DNA of 64,000 nt from Rhizoctonia solani (GCF_016906535.1 NC_057372.1:229501-293500); one strand, 5' to 3'. Positions 20,996-33,009 are shown, counted from the stretch's first letter. Made by a program: numbers and translations. Notes: generated from the sequence alone by a model not told the origin.

Positions 20996-22673
20996 ATGTC
21001 TCAGTGCCCAACTGCCAGCGCCACTCCCTCCACAGTCTTGGATTCACAGCCTTCAGGGCTGTTGGATGCTACCCCCTATATCTCCCCAGTTGCATCTATT
21101 GTGTGGCAGAGTCAAGAGCTGCCTCTGTCACAGCTCACTCCCAGGGCTCTCAAAAGAAGGTTGGATCTGGACTCCCAAGAAGAAGTAAGTGGTCTTGTTT
21201 GGTAGCAAAAGGTCCTTTTACTAAAAGATAACTGTATAGTCAAGGATATCTTGCACGCTTCCCCCCTTGTCCAGGCATTGGTTAGCAGGGCCCAGCAACA
21301 GGGAAGACTCAGAACATGGAGGAAACTCCATTGTCCCATCCATGGCTTTATTGGAGTCAAGGGGATCTATTGTTCCTGCAGCCCCTGAAGGGGAAGAGGA
21401 TATTGGGGTACTTCCCTAAGAAGGAAGGTGCTTTTGCCACAAGGCAAAGTGTTACCTCTTGACATATGCCTGTTATGTCAAGGGTGAGGATACAGTGCAA
21501 ACCTCTTGCCATGAGGTTGTCAAGGAGTAAGTAAATTCATTGGATATTGTCTTCTTCCATTAATATCTTCTTTAGTCTTGTGGACCACCTCCTTACTCTG
21601 AGGAGTGGAGGGGGACCCCTTTTGGAATATGCCATGGGGGTTACAGAGCCTCATTACTTGAAGGAAGGACAGTGGCATCCTGACTGGCATTGCCATGTCA
21701 TTGTTTGGGCCAGGACTCTTATTTCATCAGAGGCCCTGAACCTATGGAAGTATAAGGAAGTGCACCCCCATGAGCATCTTCTCCTGCTCAAGGATAGTAA
21801 TGGGAGGTTTGCTCCCTTATCTGCCTATGAGTACCTCAAGAAGGAGGCAGATGCTGGGAGACACAGTATGGAACCCTTACAGAGGAGTTCCTATTGGGTC
21901 AATGCCCTGCAGGGTTGAAGGCCAAAACAAATGTAAGTTTCCAGGTTATGGAGTTTAAATTACTTGCTAATGGTCTTCCTTTTGCAGCGCAATGAGGACT
22001 TTGCCTATGCCATGGAGGCAGAGGATGCTGAGGGGCTCTTTGGTTGCCTAAAGGAGCACCAACCTTGTGATATGGCCATGGGGTATAACAACCTCAAGGC
22101 TTTCACTGGTTACTTCTACAGGGACAAGGGCACCCTTCCTCAGGGTGTATGTGAGCCCAAGGCCTTAAAGAAGTAAGTCCTCTTCTTTCTCATGGTAGAA
22201 GGGAATGTTGACAAGTTGTTACCAGGGCTACAGTCAATCTGCCACCTGGTGTTCAGGAGTGGGTTACTTCCAATATACTGGATTGTGACTCTGAATCTGA
22301 TTGTGGTAAGATCCTTGTTTTGTGGGGTCCCTCAGAGACAGGGAAGTCAGTCCTGGCTTGTTCTTGGGGCCATCACATTAGGTTCAGACAGAACCTCAAC
22401 TCTGATGAGTTCAGTGACCATCCTATGGTTCAGTATGCAGTGCTGGATGATATGGATTGGTCCAAGGTTCCCTTGAAGATGTGGGTGCAGGAAGACTTCA
22501 ACTTCTGCACTAGTTACAGATCAGAGCACCATTGCCAATGGGGGTGTTCTACTGTTATATGTTCCAATTCTAAGTCTTCTGTCTTTGCTGATTGTAGTTA
22601 TGCCACAGTTGATGGCAAGAATTGGATTGACACCAATTGTACCTTTGTGTATATTGGTGATAAGCTGTATTAG
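20996..22673 (+). pseudogene. Rep-like gene of CRESS-DNA virus type, multi-exon, one frame break
   Basis: Proposed exons are 20996-21184, 21444-21526, 21576-21932, 21988-22172 and 22226-22673, all with GT-AG borders, about 420 residues in total. HUH endonuclease motifs appear in order: motif I LLTYA (exon 2), motif II HCHV and motif III YLKK (exon 3). A superfamily 3 helicase follows in exon 5, with Walker A GPSETGKS, Walker B VLDD and motif C VICSN. The GPSxTGKS form is typical of geminivirus-like Reps. In exon 3 the frame must slip by one base between motif III and 21,900, so this copy is probably inactive. An AATAAA is at 22726-22731. The introns show it is not a fresh viral genome but a gene adapted to, or decayed in, a fungal genome. 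Confidence 0.75.
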
Positions 22674-22870
22674 GTAGTTCTTCTTCTCTTGTTTTGTTCC
22701 TTTGATTTAGTTTGTTTCTGTTCTTAATAAAGTGTCTCCCTTTTTCTTCCATTTGGTACTTGGAAATAAGATGGTTTTGGAAGATCAGATAAGACAAGAT
22801 GGTTACTAAGAAGAAGCAAACATTGGAAGAAAAGGAAGAAGAGAAGGATGTAAGGTTATTGGATGGAATG

Positions 22871-23710
22871 TTACATATTCCACCACATTCCATCAGCATA
22901 ATCCAAGGGATTCCATTTGTTCATGGCCTTGTTACCTTCAAGGTCAGACTCATGTCCTCCTTCATCACTTAGTTCATGGATTGCTAAGTTGGATATACTT
23001 CTGCCCACATCATTCTGAGCTGCTTGCATGGCCCATTGTTTGAGCCAGTCATGTAGATCCTCTATGCTCATTTTGTGTTCTAGGATCATGTAATAGACAT
23101 CCTCAGGAGTGAGGTTGTCCACATAGCCACCTAAGCCTGATGGCAGTTTGTTTTTCTAGTTTTCAATTTTTGCAGCCAGCCATTCCCTTACTGTTGAGAT
23201 TGGTATCCACCATTCAGGATCAGTTTCCTCAATGTCTAGATGCCACTCTGCCAACTTCCTTGTGTGCTTTAGTACTGGGGCCCTCACTACATCCTCCACA
23301 GAGGCACCCACATTACCTCTACACACAAGGAACTTGGTGCTTTGCATTAGTTTGGGTTGTTTTGGTGGCTCACTGCCAACCCAGCAGAGGTATCCCCTGA
23401 TTGGACAGCGCAGGGTTCTTCCAATCCAGTAGCACTTCCATTGTTGACCCATTGGTATGTAATCAAGGGTTGCTGAGGGATCAAGTACCTTGGCATAAGC
23501 CTTGGATTGTTGGAAGGAGTCACATCTTGTGATGACCTTATGCCAGTCATAGATGTTGTTGATAGGGGGTGGATCTGAGGGTGCCCATTGATCCAGGTTG
23601 TCCTGGGACCAAGGGAACTTGGTCCTGTGCTCACTGGATCTGTCAAGGTGGTAAGAGGTGGCATTTCCAGTTGCCTTGGAGATCCTGGTCTCTGTTCTGA
23701 TGGCAGGCAT
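22871..23710 (-). pseudogene. Unknown ORF convergent with the Rep-like gene
   Basis: An ATG at 23710 opens a frame of 184 codons to a TAG (about 23156). The same frame then continues open to 22871, ending about 200 bp from the Rep-like stop. The product would be about 280 residues, tryptophan- and proline-rich early (PWSQDNLDQWAPSDPPP) and acidic late. I recognise no domain. Its convergent position matches the capsid gene of ambisense CRESS-DNA viruses, but nothing in the sequence proves a capsid fold. It could instead belong to a retroelement or be a host gene fragment. Confidence 0.45.
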
Positions 23711-23787
23711 GATGTCTTATTAATGGGAATGGATAAGAAGGTAGTGGTGTCAGTGGTGGTTTGTGATGACTTCCCAGGCATGGGATG

Positions 23788-23960
23788 TGTCATAAACAGA
23801 TGAAAATAGAACTAGCTGGAATTGAACCAGCTTGACCACTAAGCCATAGAGCCCTATTATTCCTCTGCTGACAACCCATGATTACACCTGCTACCCCCCA
23901 AATTTGGGCTTGGGCCAGCATGCAACCACTTGTACTGGTCATGTGACTGCATCCAGGACA
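23788..23960 (-). mobile_element. S element, copy without matching target duplication
   Basis: 173 bp, closely matching the copies at 15691 and 54917. Its flanks are GGATG and CAGAG, which do not match. It sits exactly where the Rep-like unit ends and the G gag fragment begins, so it may mark a recombination joint. Confidence 0.8.
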
Positions 23961-24112
23961 CAGAGTCATATCTTGCTTAAGTTGTAGAGTCCTATCTCTA
24001 AGGTGTTCTTGTCCAGGTTCTACCTCACTGAGATGTCCTGTAGAGATGACTGGGGAAGGTGGTTTAGTCTGAAGTTGTCTGCCAAGAATCTCATACAGCT
24101 CCTGGATGAAAC
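23961..24112 (-). pseudogene. Element G gag, downstream fragment
   Basis: This short stretch continues the G gag frame after removal of the L1 solo LTR (24113-30616). The residues IQELYEILGRQL follow directly on RDQMERF encoded at 30617-30640, and align with RDQMEQSIQRLHDIL in element H. It ends abruptly at the S element. Confidence 0.75.
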
Positions 24113-24391
24113 TGTCACAACTCAGCTTGGACCTATGGTGCAAGAGGGGCTCAAAGTCTGTGGCCCTATCACCAATGGACTGTGAGACAAGAGAAGGGCA
24201 ATGAAGGCCCAGAGGGTGCAGTTTAGGGTAGAGGGCAACAAAGGCCTGGATATGGTGTTTAGTAAGGTGCACTAATGGCCAACTAAGGGCCTGGGCAAAG
24301 GGTAGGTGTAAGCTGGGGTGAATTGACAAAGAGGTCAAGTCTTGCTGTTCTAGTGGCAACTTGACCTGGTTTATATACATGGTGTCCTAGA

Positions 24392-24929
24392 TGTCATGCC
24401 CTAGAGGTGTGACCACCTTAGAATCCACTGAGTCAAAGAAATAGTGAATATATGCGCTATTTTCATGAAGATTTATGGATATATGCATCTTTATGCTATT
24501 TAGGCACTGAGCGCTTATTACATAATCTCATCACATGACCTTTAGTCATGTGATCACGTCTTTCTTATCTCTGGTCATGTGACCTTATCTTTGTTGTTAT
24601 GTTTGTACATGTAATTACTTCCCCTTCTCTGTTGAATATATAAGGAGGGTTCTGAGAGCCTTAAGCCTCAGAACTTGACCTCTTATCCCCATCCCACATC
24701 TACTACCCTAAGACATGCAATTAAGAGTATTGCCTGAGAGCATGCCAGTCCCTGTCAAAGGTTCCTTGCCCTGCTATCTTTATAGCATTAGTGCACTTTA
24801 CTATATTGGTCTTGTCCAAACCCTTATCTGGCAATTGCCTTGAGCATTGTTGGATCCCACTAGTTGATAAGTCCTATATTAGGCAATAGCTTGTTGGGCT
24901 TTACCTTGTGGTAGTTGTTGGCTCTGACA
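24392..24929 (+). mobile_element. L2-family solo LTR
   Basis: A 538-bp L2 copy, TGTCATGCCCTAG...GGCTCTGACA, flanked by CTAGA on both sides (24387-24391 and 24930-24934). It is inserted four bases from the end of the L4 solo LTR's TGTCCTAGA terminus. It carries a TATATAAGGAGG core promoter. Confidence 0.92.
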
Positions 24930-25393
24930 CTAGACATCTGTAAGGACATCAAGGAGGTGGGTGCTTGCAGCTGGGTGTATACAAGTAAAAACTGTGTTAG
25001 GAAGTGAGCAAGCTACCTACAACAACAACCAACTATACTACAATGACAAGACCGCTTAAGGCAGTGGCAAGCTATCTAAGTACAGCAAGAAAGCTGCTTA
25101 AGGTGGTGACTAAGTAACTAGTGGACTAAGTGTTTACTGGCCCTAGTGGCCTTGTACAAAGTGGGGATGCAACAAGAGGTAATTGACCTGGGTGTTGCCA
25201 TGGTTGGTTGGCCTCCTTATATATTGCAGAGGTGACTTATTTACAAATACAATGTACATGAGAAAAGAAGCTAACTATATGTAATAAGAACCTTGTTCTG
25301 CAGTTGGCCTTACTCATACATATGTGTCACTGATGTGTCATGATGACGTCATAGGTGGAGGTGGCTACATATGCTGAGTAATGTGTGGAAGGA

Positions 25394-25683
25394 TGTTGAA
25401 AGCACAGGAAGTTGGAGCTATAAAATATGTATATCTCAGCTTCAACTATGATGTAGCAAACTGTATATTTATGTACCTATAAAATATGTATATCTACAGG
25501 TACTGTGAGCAACATGAAAAAGATAAGAAGTAACTACTATACCTCAGCTTTGTCTATGATGTAGCAAACTGAGGTTTTACATGAAAATTTTGGTGAGCAT
25601 ATATGCAAACATTACAAACAGATACAAACAAGTCACGTGAACTTGTGTACATGGTATCTAGTTATGAGACTGATTCTTCAACA
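25394..25683 (-). repeat. 3' LTR of copia element F
   Basis: 290 bp in minus orientation, containing two near-copies of a TATGATGTAGCAAACTG segment. It carries more C-to-T-type changes than the 5' LTR. Confidence 0.93.
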
Positions 25684-28600
25684 CGCCCACTCAGGATCAT
25701 GACGGAGTAGTAGAAATAAAAGGAAAAATTACTCCATTCCCATACCCAATATAAACTTGGGATATTTGAGTTGCCCAAGGGCTTTGTAAGCACGTTGGCA
25801 ACTTGTTCATCAGTTGGAATAAACTTGAGCTTGATCTCCTTGAGTGTGATCAATTTGCAAATAAAATGGTACTTCACTTGTATATGCTTTGTATTTTGAT
25901 GATGGCTTGGATTCTTTGCAAGTGCAATTGATGACTGATTATTGGTCAATAGTACCGTCAGGCCGTCATTGAGGAATTCTAATTTGGTTAAGAAACTTCA
26001 AATCCACAAAAGCTCTCATGCTGCGCTTGCTGCTGCAACGTATTCGGCTTCAGTGCTCAAGAGTGAGATTGTTGGCTGTGTTTCCTCAACAACCACGCAA
26101 TACTCCCTCCAGCTAGAATAAATGTCCAGCCAGTTGTAGATCAACTAGTATGTGGGTCACCAGCGTAGTCCGTGTCAACAAATCCTGTGAGCTCCATCTT
26201 CTTCAAGCGGTTGTATACAATTCCAAGATCTTTTGTACCTTGTAAATATTGCAGTACTTGTAATAAAGCTGACCAGTGTTCCTTTCCGGGGTTAGCGGCA
26301 TGTTGGGCAAGTAGTCCCGTAGCATATGCAATGTTGGGCCAAGTTGAGATCATGGCGTACATAAGAGAACCAACGCCTTGCTGGTACAGAGTCCAATTGA
26401 TACTAGGCAAGTTGAGCTTTGGCAAATTCAGAGATTCTGCCATTGGCGTAATGCATGATTTGTATTCTTCCATCCCAAATTGTTTAAGGATGTTGTCAAT
26501 ATACTGGCGTTGTGAAATTTTTAACGTCCCTAGCTTACAATCCCTTGTAATTTTGACTCTGACAAACATTTGAGCCTCTCCCAAATCAACTATGTCAAAA
26601 GATTTAGCTAGATCAACTTTAATGTCTTTGAGGTACAATTTTGGTGTGCCTGCAAGCAACATATCATCAACGTGCGCTAATATTATTGCTAGCTTATCCC
26701 CTTCCCTTTGCCAAAAGACGGCGTGGTTGGTCTTGCATCTGGTGAAGCCAATACTCACAAGTACTTTGCGGAGACGCAAGTAAAAGGCTTGCGCGGCCTG
26801 TTTCAGTCCGTATAACGCTTTTACAAGCCGCCATACTGATCTGTCATTATTGCAGAAACCTTCTGGTTGCTCCATGTAGATTTCTTCATCAAGATTGCCA
26901 TGGAGAAATGCGGTCTTGATGTTGAGTTGTAGGAGCTTGAGGTTTTGGCTGGCAACTTCACTGAGGAGGACTCAATAAGAGTCGGACGCGGCTACAGGTG
27001 AGGATATTTTGTTGAAATTGACTCCAGGGCGCTGAGAATAGCCTTTTGCAACTAATTGGGCCTTATACCAAACAATTTTGCCATTGGGACCACGTTTGTA
27101 TGTGAGTACCCATCAACATTCCACAACGTTCTTGTCTGTTGGGCAAGCGGCTTGCTTCCAGACTCCATGTTTGGTAATCAAATCAATTTCTTTGATCATC
27201 ACGGCTAACCATAGGTGAAAGTCTGGCCTTTCCATTGCCTCTTTAAATGACTTAGGCGGTTTGTTGGTTACTGACGTATAGGCATATTTGGCGTGTTTGT
27301 TGGTCCTAGCTCCGTATTGTTCCAGCAGACAAGTAGCTTGAGTGGAGCAACAAGGTTGTACAGGAGGTGCTGGTGTTGTCTCACAAGCCTTGGGAGAGGG
27401 CGCTTGGGATTGTGGGGGCAATGTGGCAGGTGTTTCAAACTTTGGCTCCAATGGTTTGTGCTCAATAGCCTTGTCTTCTTGTTTTGAGACTGATATTCCA
27501 ATCTCTTTGACTTCAGACTTCAGCTGTTTCTCTACATTGCCCACTTGCTTGGCGTTCCAATCTAGCTCGTCAAAATCTTTGATAATTATTTGTTGGCATG
27601 GCTTGTCACCCTTGTCAAAAACAATGTCTTGTGATGTTATTATTTGGCCGTTTGCTTGTTCAATAAGTACGTGGGCTTTTTGATTCGGCGCAAATCCTAA
27701 GTACTGACATTCAATTGATTGTGCTTGTAGCTTTGTTTCTTTATTGTCAGGTACGCGCGCCCATGCCTTACATCCAAAAATTTGAGTACGCAATACATTG
27801 GGAATCTTCCCGGTAAAGATTTCCTTGGGGGTTCAACCGTTTAGAAAGTGCTTTGGCGTTATATTCCAAAGGTATGCTGCATATAGAACTGCGTATCCCC
27901 AGAAGTGACTTGCCATTTCAGTATTGAATCTCATTGTATGCTGACAGTTGTTTATAGTGCAAATCGCGCGCTTGGCAACACTGTTGCTTTCAGAGGAATC
28001 TGGCTTGGTTACTTGATGCTGGATTCTGTTTGACTTCAACCATTCTTTGAAAACTTTGGATTGGAATTTGCCACCACCATCTGTACATAGCTTTTTGATT
28101 TTCTTTCCAATTAAATTTTTGAGTGATATTTTGACCTCCTTGAACCGCAACGCAAATTTGCTCTTGCCTTTTAGGATATGAACAAATATCATTTGAGACT
28201 TGTCATCAATTGTAACTGAAAAATATCAATATCCGCCAATAGCTGCAACGGGTAGCGGTCCGCATAAGTCACTGTGCAAGAGTTTGAGTATTTTGGACGC
28301 ATGATTTTGGGACTTGGTAAACAGCGCGCGAGTTTGTTTGCCGCGCATACACGGACCACATTTTGATTCAGGGGGTAAGCAATTTCCTATTATGTCCATT
28401 CCTTTGACGGCACCCTTCTTGACCATCTCTAGGACATAGTTGTAGCTAATGTGGCCTAGTCTACAATGCCATGTTGATAGATTGGCTCTTGCGGTGGTGT
28501 TGCAGCATAGGCAACAAAATTGTGTGCTTTGGCGTCGTTGCATTTGTTTTTGTAGTCCAATTCAACTAATCCAATGTGTGCAACTTCTTTGGTACGTGTT

Positions 28601-28878
28601 ACTTGTGCGTTTAGCCTGTACAGTCAATCAATCTGACAAGGGTAACCAATTTCAGGCCCTTGGCCTTGATTTGCAACCAGGACAGCACCATAATCTTTCC
28701 CAAAAGCAACCTCCGTGCCATTACTCACAAGTTCTTGGACGGACATTAGGTTTGTGTGCAGCTCAGGTACGTGCAAAACCTCTTTCATTATAGCTTTGTG
28801 CTTGTTGCCTTGACGGTTTTGCATTACAAGAAATATCCAACCAATGCTGGTGGCAGGGATTTGTTTCCCATTACCAAC
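25684..28878 (-). pseudogene. Copia F pol: GAG-pre-integrase, integrase, RT, RNase H
   Basis: Read right to left: a protease tail, then the integrase zinc-finger region (LSTWHCRLGHISYN, CGPCMRGKQ), then the integrase core (LHSDLCGPL, LCTDGGGKF). Next come RT (KALYGLKQAAQAFY, catalytic AHVDDMLLAG) and the RNase H tail (NQSSIALAKNPSHHQNTKHI). RT carries HVDD rather than the commoner YVDD. The frame is broken by TGA codons ending at about 28624, 28226, 27833, 27113, 26969 and 26141, plus a frameshift near 28,560. Many of these TGAs fall where arginine is expected (for example before WVLTYK), consistent with CGA to TGA. Confidence 0.92.
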
Positions 28879-29943
28879 TCAAACGTGAATTGGAGATGTA
28901 AGTGATTGGTAAGTTGCAAACCATTTTTGATTAGGAGTCATATGCTTTGACGCGCCTGAATCAAGTAGCCAAGAGTTGTTGGACGTTTGACTATCTGTTG
29001 CTGGTAGCGCGTATAAAATGGGAGGTAAGTTGTTAGTTGTGACTGCAACCTTTGCTGATTTGGTCTTTGTGGCCGGCTCCTTCCCCTTGTCCTTTGACTG
29101 CTTTTTGGCGTTGTTCTTTTGCCTCAGTCCCGTTCCTTCTGCACCTCCTCCCTTTGCCCAACACTCTTGCTTCAAATGACCAGATTTCCCACAGTTGAGG
29201 CATGCGGGACCCTTGTCCTTCTTGCATTTGTTTTTTGATTTGGACAATTTTGAGTTCAAGGGCTTGGCAGGTAAGTGCAAGAACATAGCTGTGATGCCGG
29301 TACTGTTTTTACAATGTTCCTCCTCCTTCAGAGCTGCCTCCTTTACCATTTGTGGTGTTACAGCGCTTGCTTGGTTTGTTGTTTGGATAATGGTATTTAC
29401 AATTGCGTAGGTGGGTGGTAGCGCATTCATCATGATCTGGGCCATCATAAGGTTGCTAACAGGTTCCCCAAGCGTCTTCATCTTGGAAGCAATAGACAAT
29501 AAGTTGTTTAGGCCTGTGGCAATGTTGTCATCTTCCAAAATTTTTGTCAAGGTAAGCTGCTGATATAAGAACAACAATGATTGGACACCTTTCCCTTCCC
29601 ATTGCTTGATAATTCAAGTCCACGCTTGCCGTGCCGTTGTTGTATCCATAACATCCACCATTGCGCCGTCTTCCATGTTTAGCATGATCTGCGCAAACGC
29701 ATCCTTGTCCCGTCTTGTCCACTTTGCAATCAAGTCTTTGTAGTGTGAGACTTTTGACTTGTCTTTTTGCTCAGCTTTGGTAAGTGAATTGGGTAGGTTA
29801 TTGGTTCCGTTTGCTACGCCAAATAATCCACGCAGTTTCAAAACTGTTGTCTGGCAAAACTTCCATGCATTATAGTTGGATCCATCATCCTTTAGCTGCG
29901 GGAGTTTGTAGATTTTTGTTTTTGTATTGTCACTTGTCAACAT
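28879..29943 (-). pseudogene. Copia F gag and protease start
   Basis: An ATG at 29943 opens the Gag frame, interrupted by one TGA at 29614-29616 and then open to a TGA at 28879. It holds an UBN2-type copia Gag (LPQLKDDGSNYNAWKF), a CCHC knuckle (CLNCGKSGHLKQEC) and the protease active site (WLLDSGASKHMT). Gag and Pol are in one frame here, as is usual for copia. Confidence 0.9.
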
Positions 29944-30011
29944 GTTGTGTGGTTAAGGTGCGTAAAAAATTTGGACTGGATTAATTTGCCTGTGCGGCAG
30001 GGCTCATAACC

Positions 30012-30301
30012 TGTTGAAAGCGCAGGAAGTCGGAGCTATAAAATATGTATATCTCAGCTTTGACTATGATGTAGCAAACTGTATATTTATGTACCTATAA
30101 AATATGTATATCTACAGGTACTGTGAGCAACATGAAAAAGATAAGAAGTAACTACTATACCTCAGCTTTGACTATGATGTAGCAAACTGAGGTTTTACAT
30201 GAAAATTTTGGTGAGCATATATGCAAACATTACAAACAGATACAAACAAGTCACGTGAACTTGTGTACATGGTATCTAGTTATGAGACTGATTCTTCAAC
30301 A
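30012..30301 (-). repeat. 5' LTR of copia element F
   Basis: 290 bp in minus orientation, TGTTGAAGAATCAG at 30301 through CTTTCAACA at 30012, with outer flank AAGGA. The leader between it and the gag ATG is about 68 bp. Confidence 0.93.
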
Positions 30302-30616
30302 AAGGAGACATGGCTTGGTGCTTAGCATATGATATAAGTGCCAGGTTCATGTGATTGAAAATGTAGTCCAATCTACTTTGTTTAAATTCAAGAAAATAGG
30401 AATAAATTCCCTTGGTATATGTGTGTCTACAACACATGGAACAAGCCACATCAAAAACAACAGTACTAAATAGTGAGTCATTTACAATTCCACATCATAT
30501 GTCAAATATGTCATGTGATCTTGATGAGTCATAGATATATACTAAAAAAGGAAATTGTCTCAGAAAAAAGGCAGAAAATATTTAAAAATCATGTCATGCC
30601 AATGAAGATCATGACA

Positions 30617-31782
30617 GAAACGCTCCATCTGATCCCTATAAGTGACTGCTGGTACCTCAAAGGAATGAGAGGTGAATAGACAGTCATGCTCTGGCCATTC
30701 TGGAATAGGCAATAGCTCTTCCATGTCATAGACACTCTGAACAGTACTCATGATTAGTTTATTCAGGTCTATATGTAACTTACCATGTTCAGGCCAATGG
30801 TTGATTTCTTGAGCAGGAATCAGCATAGTAGTGATGCAACATGTAGGTCCAAAGGTTACTACAGTATCTAGCAGTCTGAAGTAGTGAGAAGCCCATTGCT
30901 CACAAGAAGGTGAGGGGTAGCAATTCTCATGGGCAGAAGGTATTTCTACATGATAGAATACTCTTCCTAGCTGCCTATAAACTTTCCTGAAACTATTAGC
31001 TTGAGGGTTCTTCTGGCACCAAGAGGTCATTTGAGTACAGTCAGGCTGATAGTTGAATTCTCCTAAAATATCCTCATCTAAAGGATATAAGGTAGTAGAA
31101 GGAGAATAAGGTAGGTATTTTTGGATAGCTGGGTCATTAGTGAGAGACCTATCATTAGGATCCAGTAAAGCAGCTTGAGTTTCCCTATGCTTGGATATGT
31201 GGGCTTCAGAAGTCTTTCCTTTAGATCTCTTAAGCTCATGAGAGTTAATGGGCTCAGAGGGTTGCAGTCTACTAGAGGAAGGTTCTAGCATCTCTATATC
31301 TGGAAGTCCAAATACAGGTATCATCCTCTGGAAGGTAGCTGTGCTAGTCTGATGACCAAAAGGTGAAGGCTTCCTCATAGAGGAACTTGGCTTAGCTAAT
31401 TTGTTTGCTTCCTGAGGAGCTTCATATTCCAAAGGAGACAATCTTGGAGAATGTCTGGATGATGACTTATGAGAGTGAGGTGATATCCTTCTTGAGCTAC
31501 TAGGTCCTGCTTGGGGGTCTTCCAAAGCTGGCATGGAAGCATGTGGCTTGATGGGTGATTCATAGGGTTGGATAGGTTGGGGAATCACTAGCTCCTCAGG
31601 AGAGGATTGTTCAAGAGAGTACCTAGTAGGTCCAAAAGGGTTACTGGCACTTCTATAGGGATGCTGTCTCCAGGAAGCACAGAGCTTCTAGGAGTACTAT
31701 GTCTAGGCATACCTTCTCTTGAAAGTCTTGTGTCCAAAGGGGTCCTATTAGAGGATGCAGGTCTACTAGATCTTCTAGACAT
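30617..31782 (-). pseudogene. Element G gag, upstream fragment
   Basis: Starts MSRRSSRPASSNRTP at 31782, with a serine/proline-rich N-terminus, a frameshift near 31,600, and then a long open segment to the L1 insertion. The region with SCEQWASHYFRLLDTV, LIPAQEINHWPEHGKLHI and FEVPAVTYRDQMERF is clearly homologous to element H (SCETWATHLFELLDIV and onwards). The function within a large Gag is unknown. An L4 solo LTR sits between this start and the element's leader. Confidence 0.75.
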
Positions 31783-31860
31783 AAAAGAAGGTTGATAGGG
31801 TACAACAATTAGAATGTATATACAAAGTATGAAAAGCTTGTACAAAAGATTACAGGTAAG

Positions 31861-32443
31861 TGTTGTAGACACAATCAATACCAGGGAATTTATTCCCATT
31901 TTCTCAATTTTGAACAAAAGCAATTGGACAAGATTTCCAATCACGTGACTTTGGCACTTATCTCATATGCTAAGCGCCAAGCCACATCCCCATCTGCGCT
32001 TACTCATCACACATAGCCACCTCCACCTATGACGTCTTCATGACATGTCAGTGACACGTATGCATGAGTAAGACCAACTGCAGAACAGGGTTCTTATTGG
32101 ATTCAGTATTGGATGTAATGTACTTGTAATTAGCCAGTAGATAGAATATATAAGGAGGCCAACCAAACATGGTAACACCCAGGTCAATTACCTCTTGTTG
32201 CATCCCCACTGTACAAGGCCACTAGGGCCAGTAACTGCTTAGTCCAATTAGATACTTAGTCACTGCCTTAAGCGGCTTTCTTGTTGTACTTAGATAGCTT
32301 GTTGCTGCCTTAAGCAGTCTTGTCATTATAGTATAGCAGGTTGTTGTTGCAGGTAGCTTGCTCACTGCCTTAAGCAGTTCTCACCTGTACTCTCCTGGCC
32401 ACAAGCACCCACCTCCTTGATGTCCTTATAGATGTCTAGGACA
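31861..32443 (+). mobile_element. L4-family solo LTR
   Basis: A 583-bp unit, TGTTGTAGACAC...GTCTAGGACA, flanked by GTAAG on both sides (31856-31860 and 32444-32448). It lies in the leader of element G. Confidence 0.93.
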
Positions 32444-32489
32444 GTAAGAATTAAAGATAACCAACACTAGACCCTGCAATGGTCACCCA

Positions 32490-33009
32490 TATTAAGAGTT
32501 GTGTAAGTACAGGAGTAAGAAAGAATTACTATATACAAAAGGTATATGGGAAGAGCTAAGAACTAGTATTAAGAATCAGAATATATGCACAGAATATATG
32601 CACAATATAGGCTAGGTTATCAGGAATAACAACTCCTAACAAATAGTCTGGCAACTATCAAGTGCAGGTGGTTGGTTATGTATAGTACCCTAGACTAATG
32701 TTACTTAAGCCTAAGTGACTAAGGGTATGTATACCTAAGGTCTCTGGGATAGTACCTTAAGTAAGAGGGTTATCTGACTAATGTACAGGATTTATGGGAT
32801 TTGCCTAATAAGTATAGGACTTATGTATGTTTAAGTAAGACTTTAAGACTTATGGGGTTTACTTAAAATATATCTAGGATTTATGAGATATTATAGATAA
32901 AGCTATCTACAATATAGGGGGTATGGTGGATTGAAACACTCTCACTCAATCACAACAATCCTTACAGTATTGTTGCACTATACTCAATGTTGAACTCAAC
33001 AACTGTGAC
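32490..33009 (-). repeat. Probable 5' LTR remnant of element G
   Basis: On minus this AT-rich stretch ends just before GGTGACCATTGCAGGG, which parallels the TTGGTGACCACCGCAGGG that follows the H 5' LTR. It shares CATAACCAACCACCTGCA with the H LTR but is otherwise diverged. A small tandem repeat (CAGAATATATGCA twice) is near 32,580. Its outer end is cut by the H LTR. Confidence 0.5.

Larger units (their letters stand above)
25394..30301 (-). mobile_element. Element F: full-length Ty1/copia element
   Basis: Two 290-bp LTRs (25394-25683 and 30012-30301), TGTTGAAAGC...TTCTTCAACA, are flanked by AAGGA on both sides (25389-25393 and 30302-30306). The 4.9-kb length and the order gag, protease, integrase, RT, RNase H are diagnostic of copia. 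The LTRs differ at a handful of positions, several of them CpG to CpA or TpG. The element is inactive because of many TGA codons. Confidence 0.95.
24383..30434 (-). mobile_element. L4-family solo LTR split by L2 and copia F
   Basis: Flanked by CATGG on both sides (24378-24382 and 30435-30439). Without the nested L2 solo LTR and copia element it would be about 596 bp, the normal L4 length. It shows the L4 signatures AGGTAATTGACC, CCTTATATAT and TGTCTACAACA in reverse. Confidence 0.92.
24113..30616 (-). mobile_element. L1-family solo LTR split by nested insertions
   Basis: The outer segments 24113-24382 and 30440-30616 form one L1 LTR in minus orientation, flanked by GAAAC on both sides (24108-24112 and 30617-30621). 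It is split by an L4 solo LTR. It interrupts gag of element G. Confidence 0.92.
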
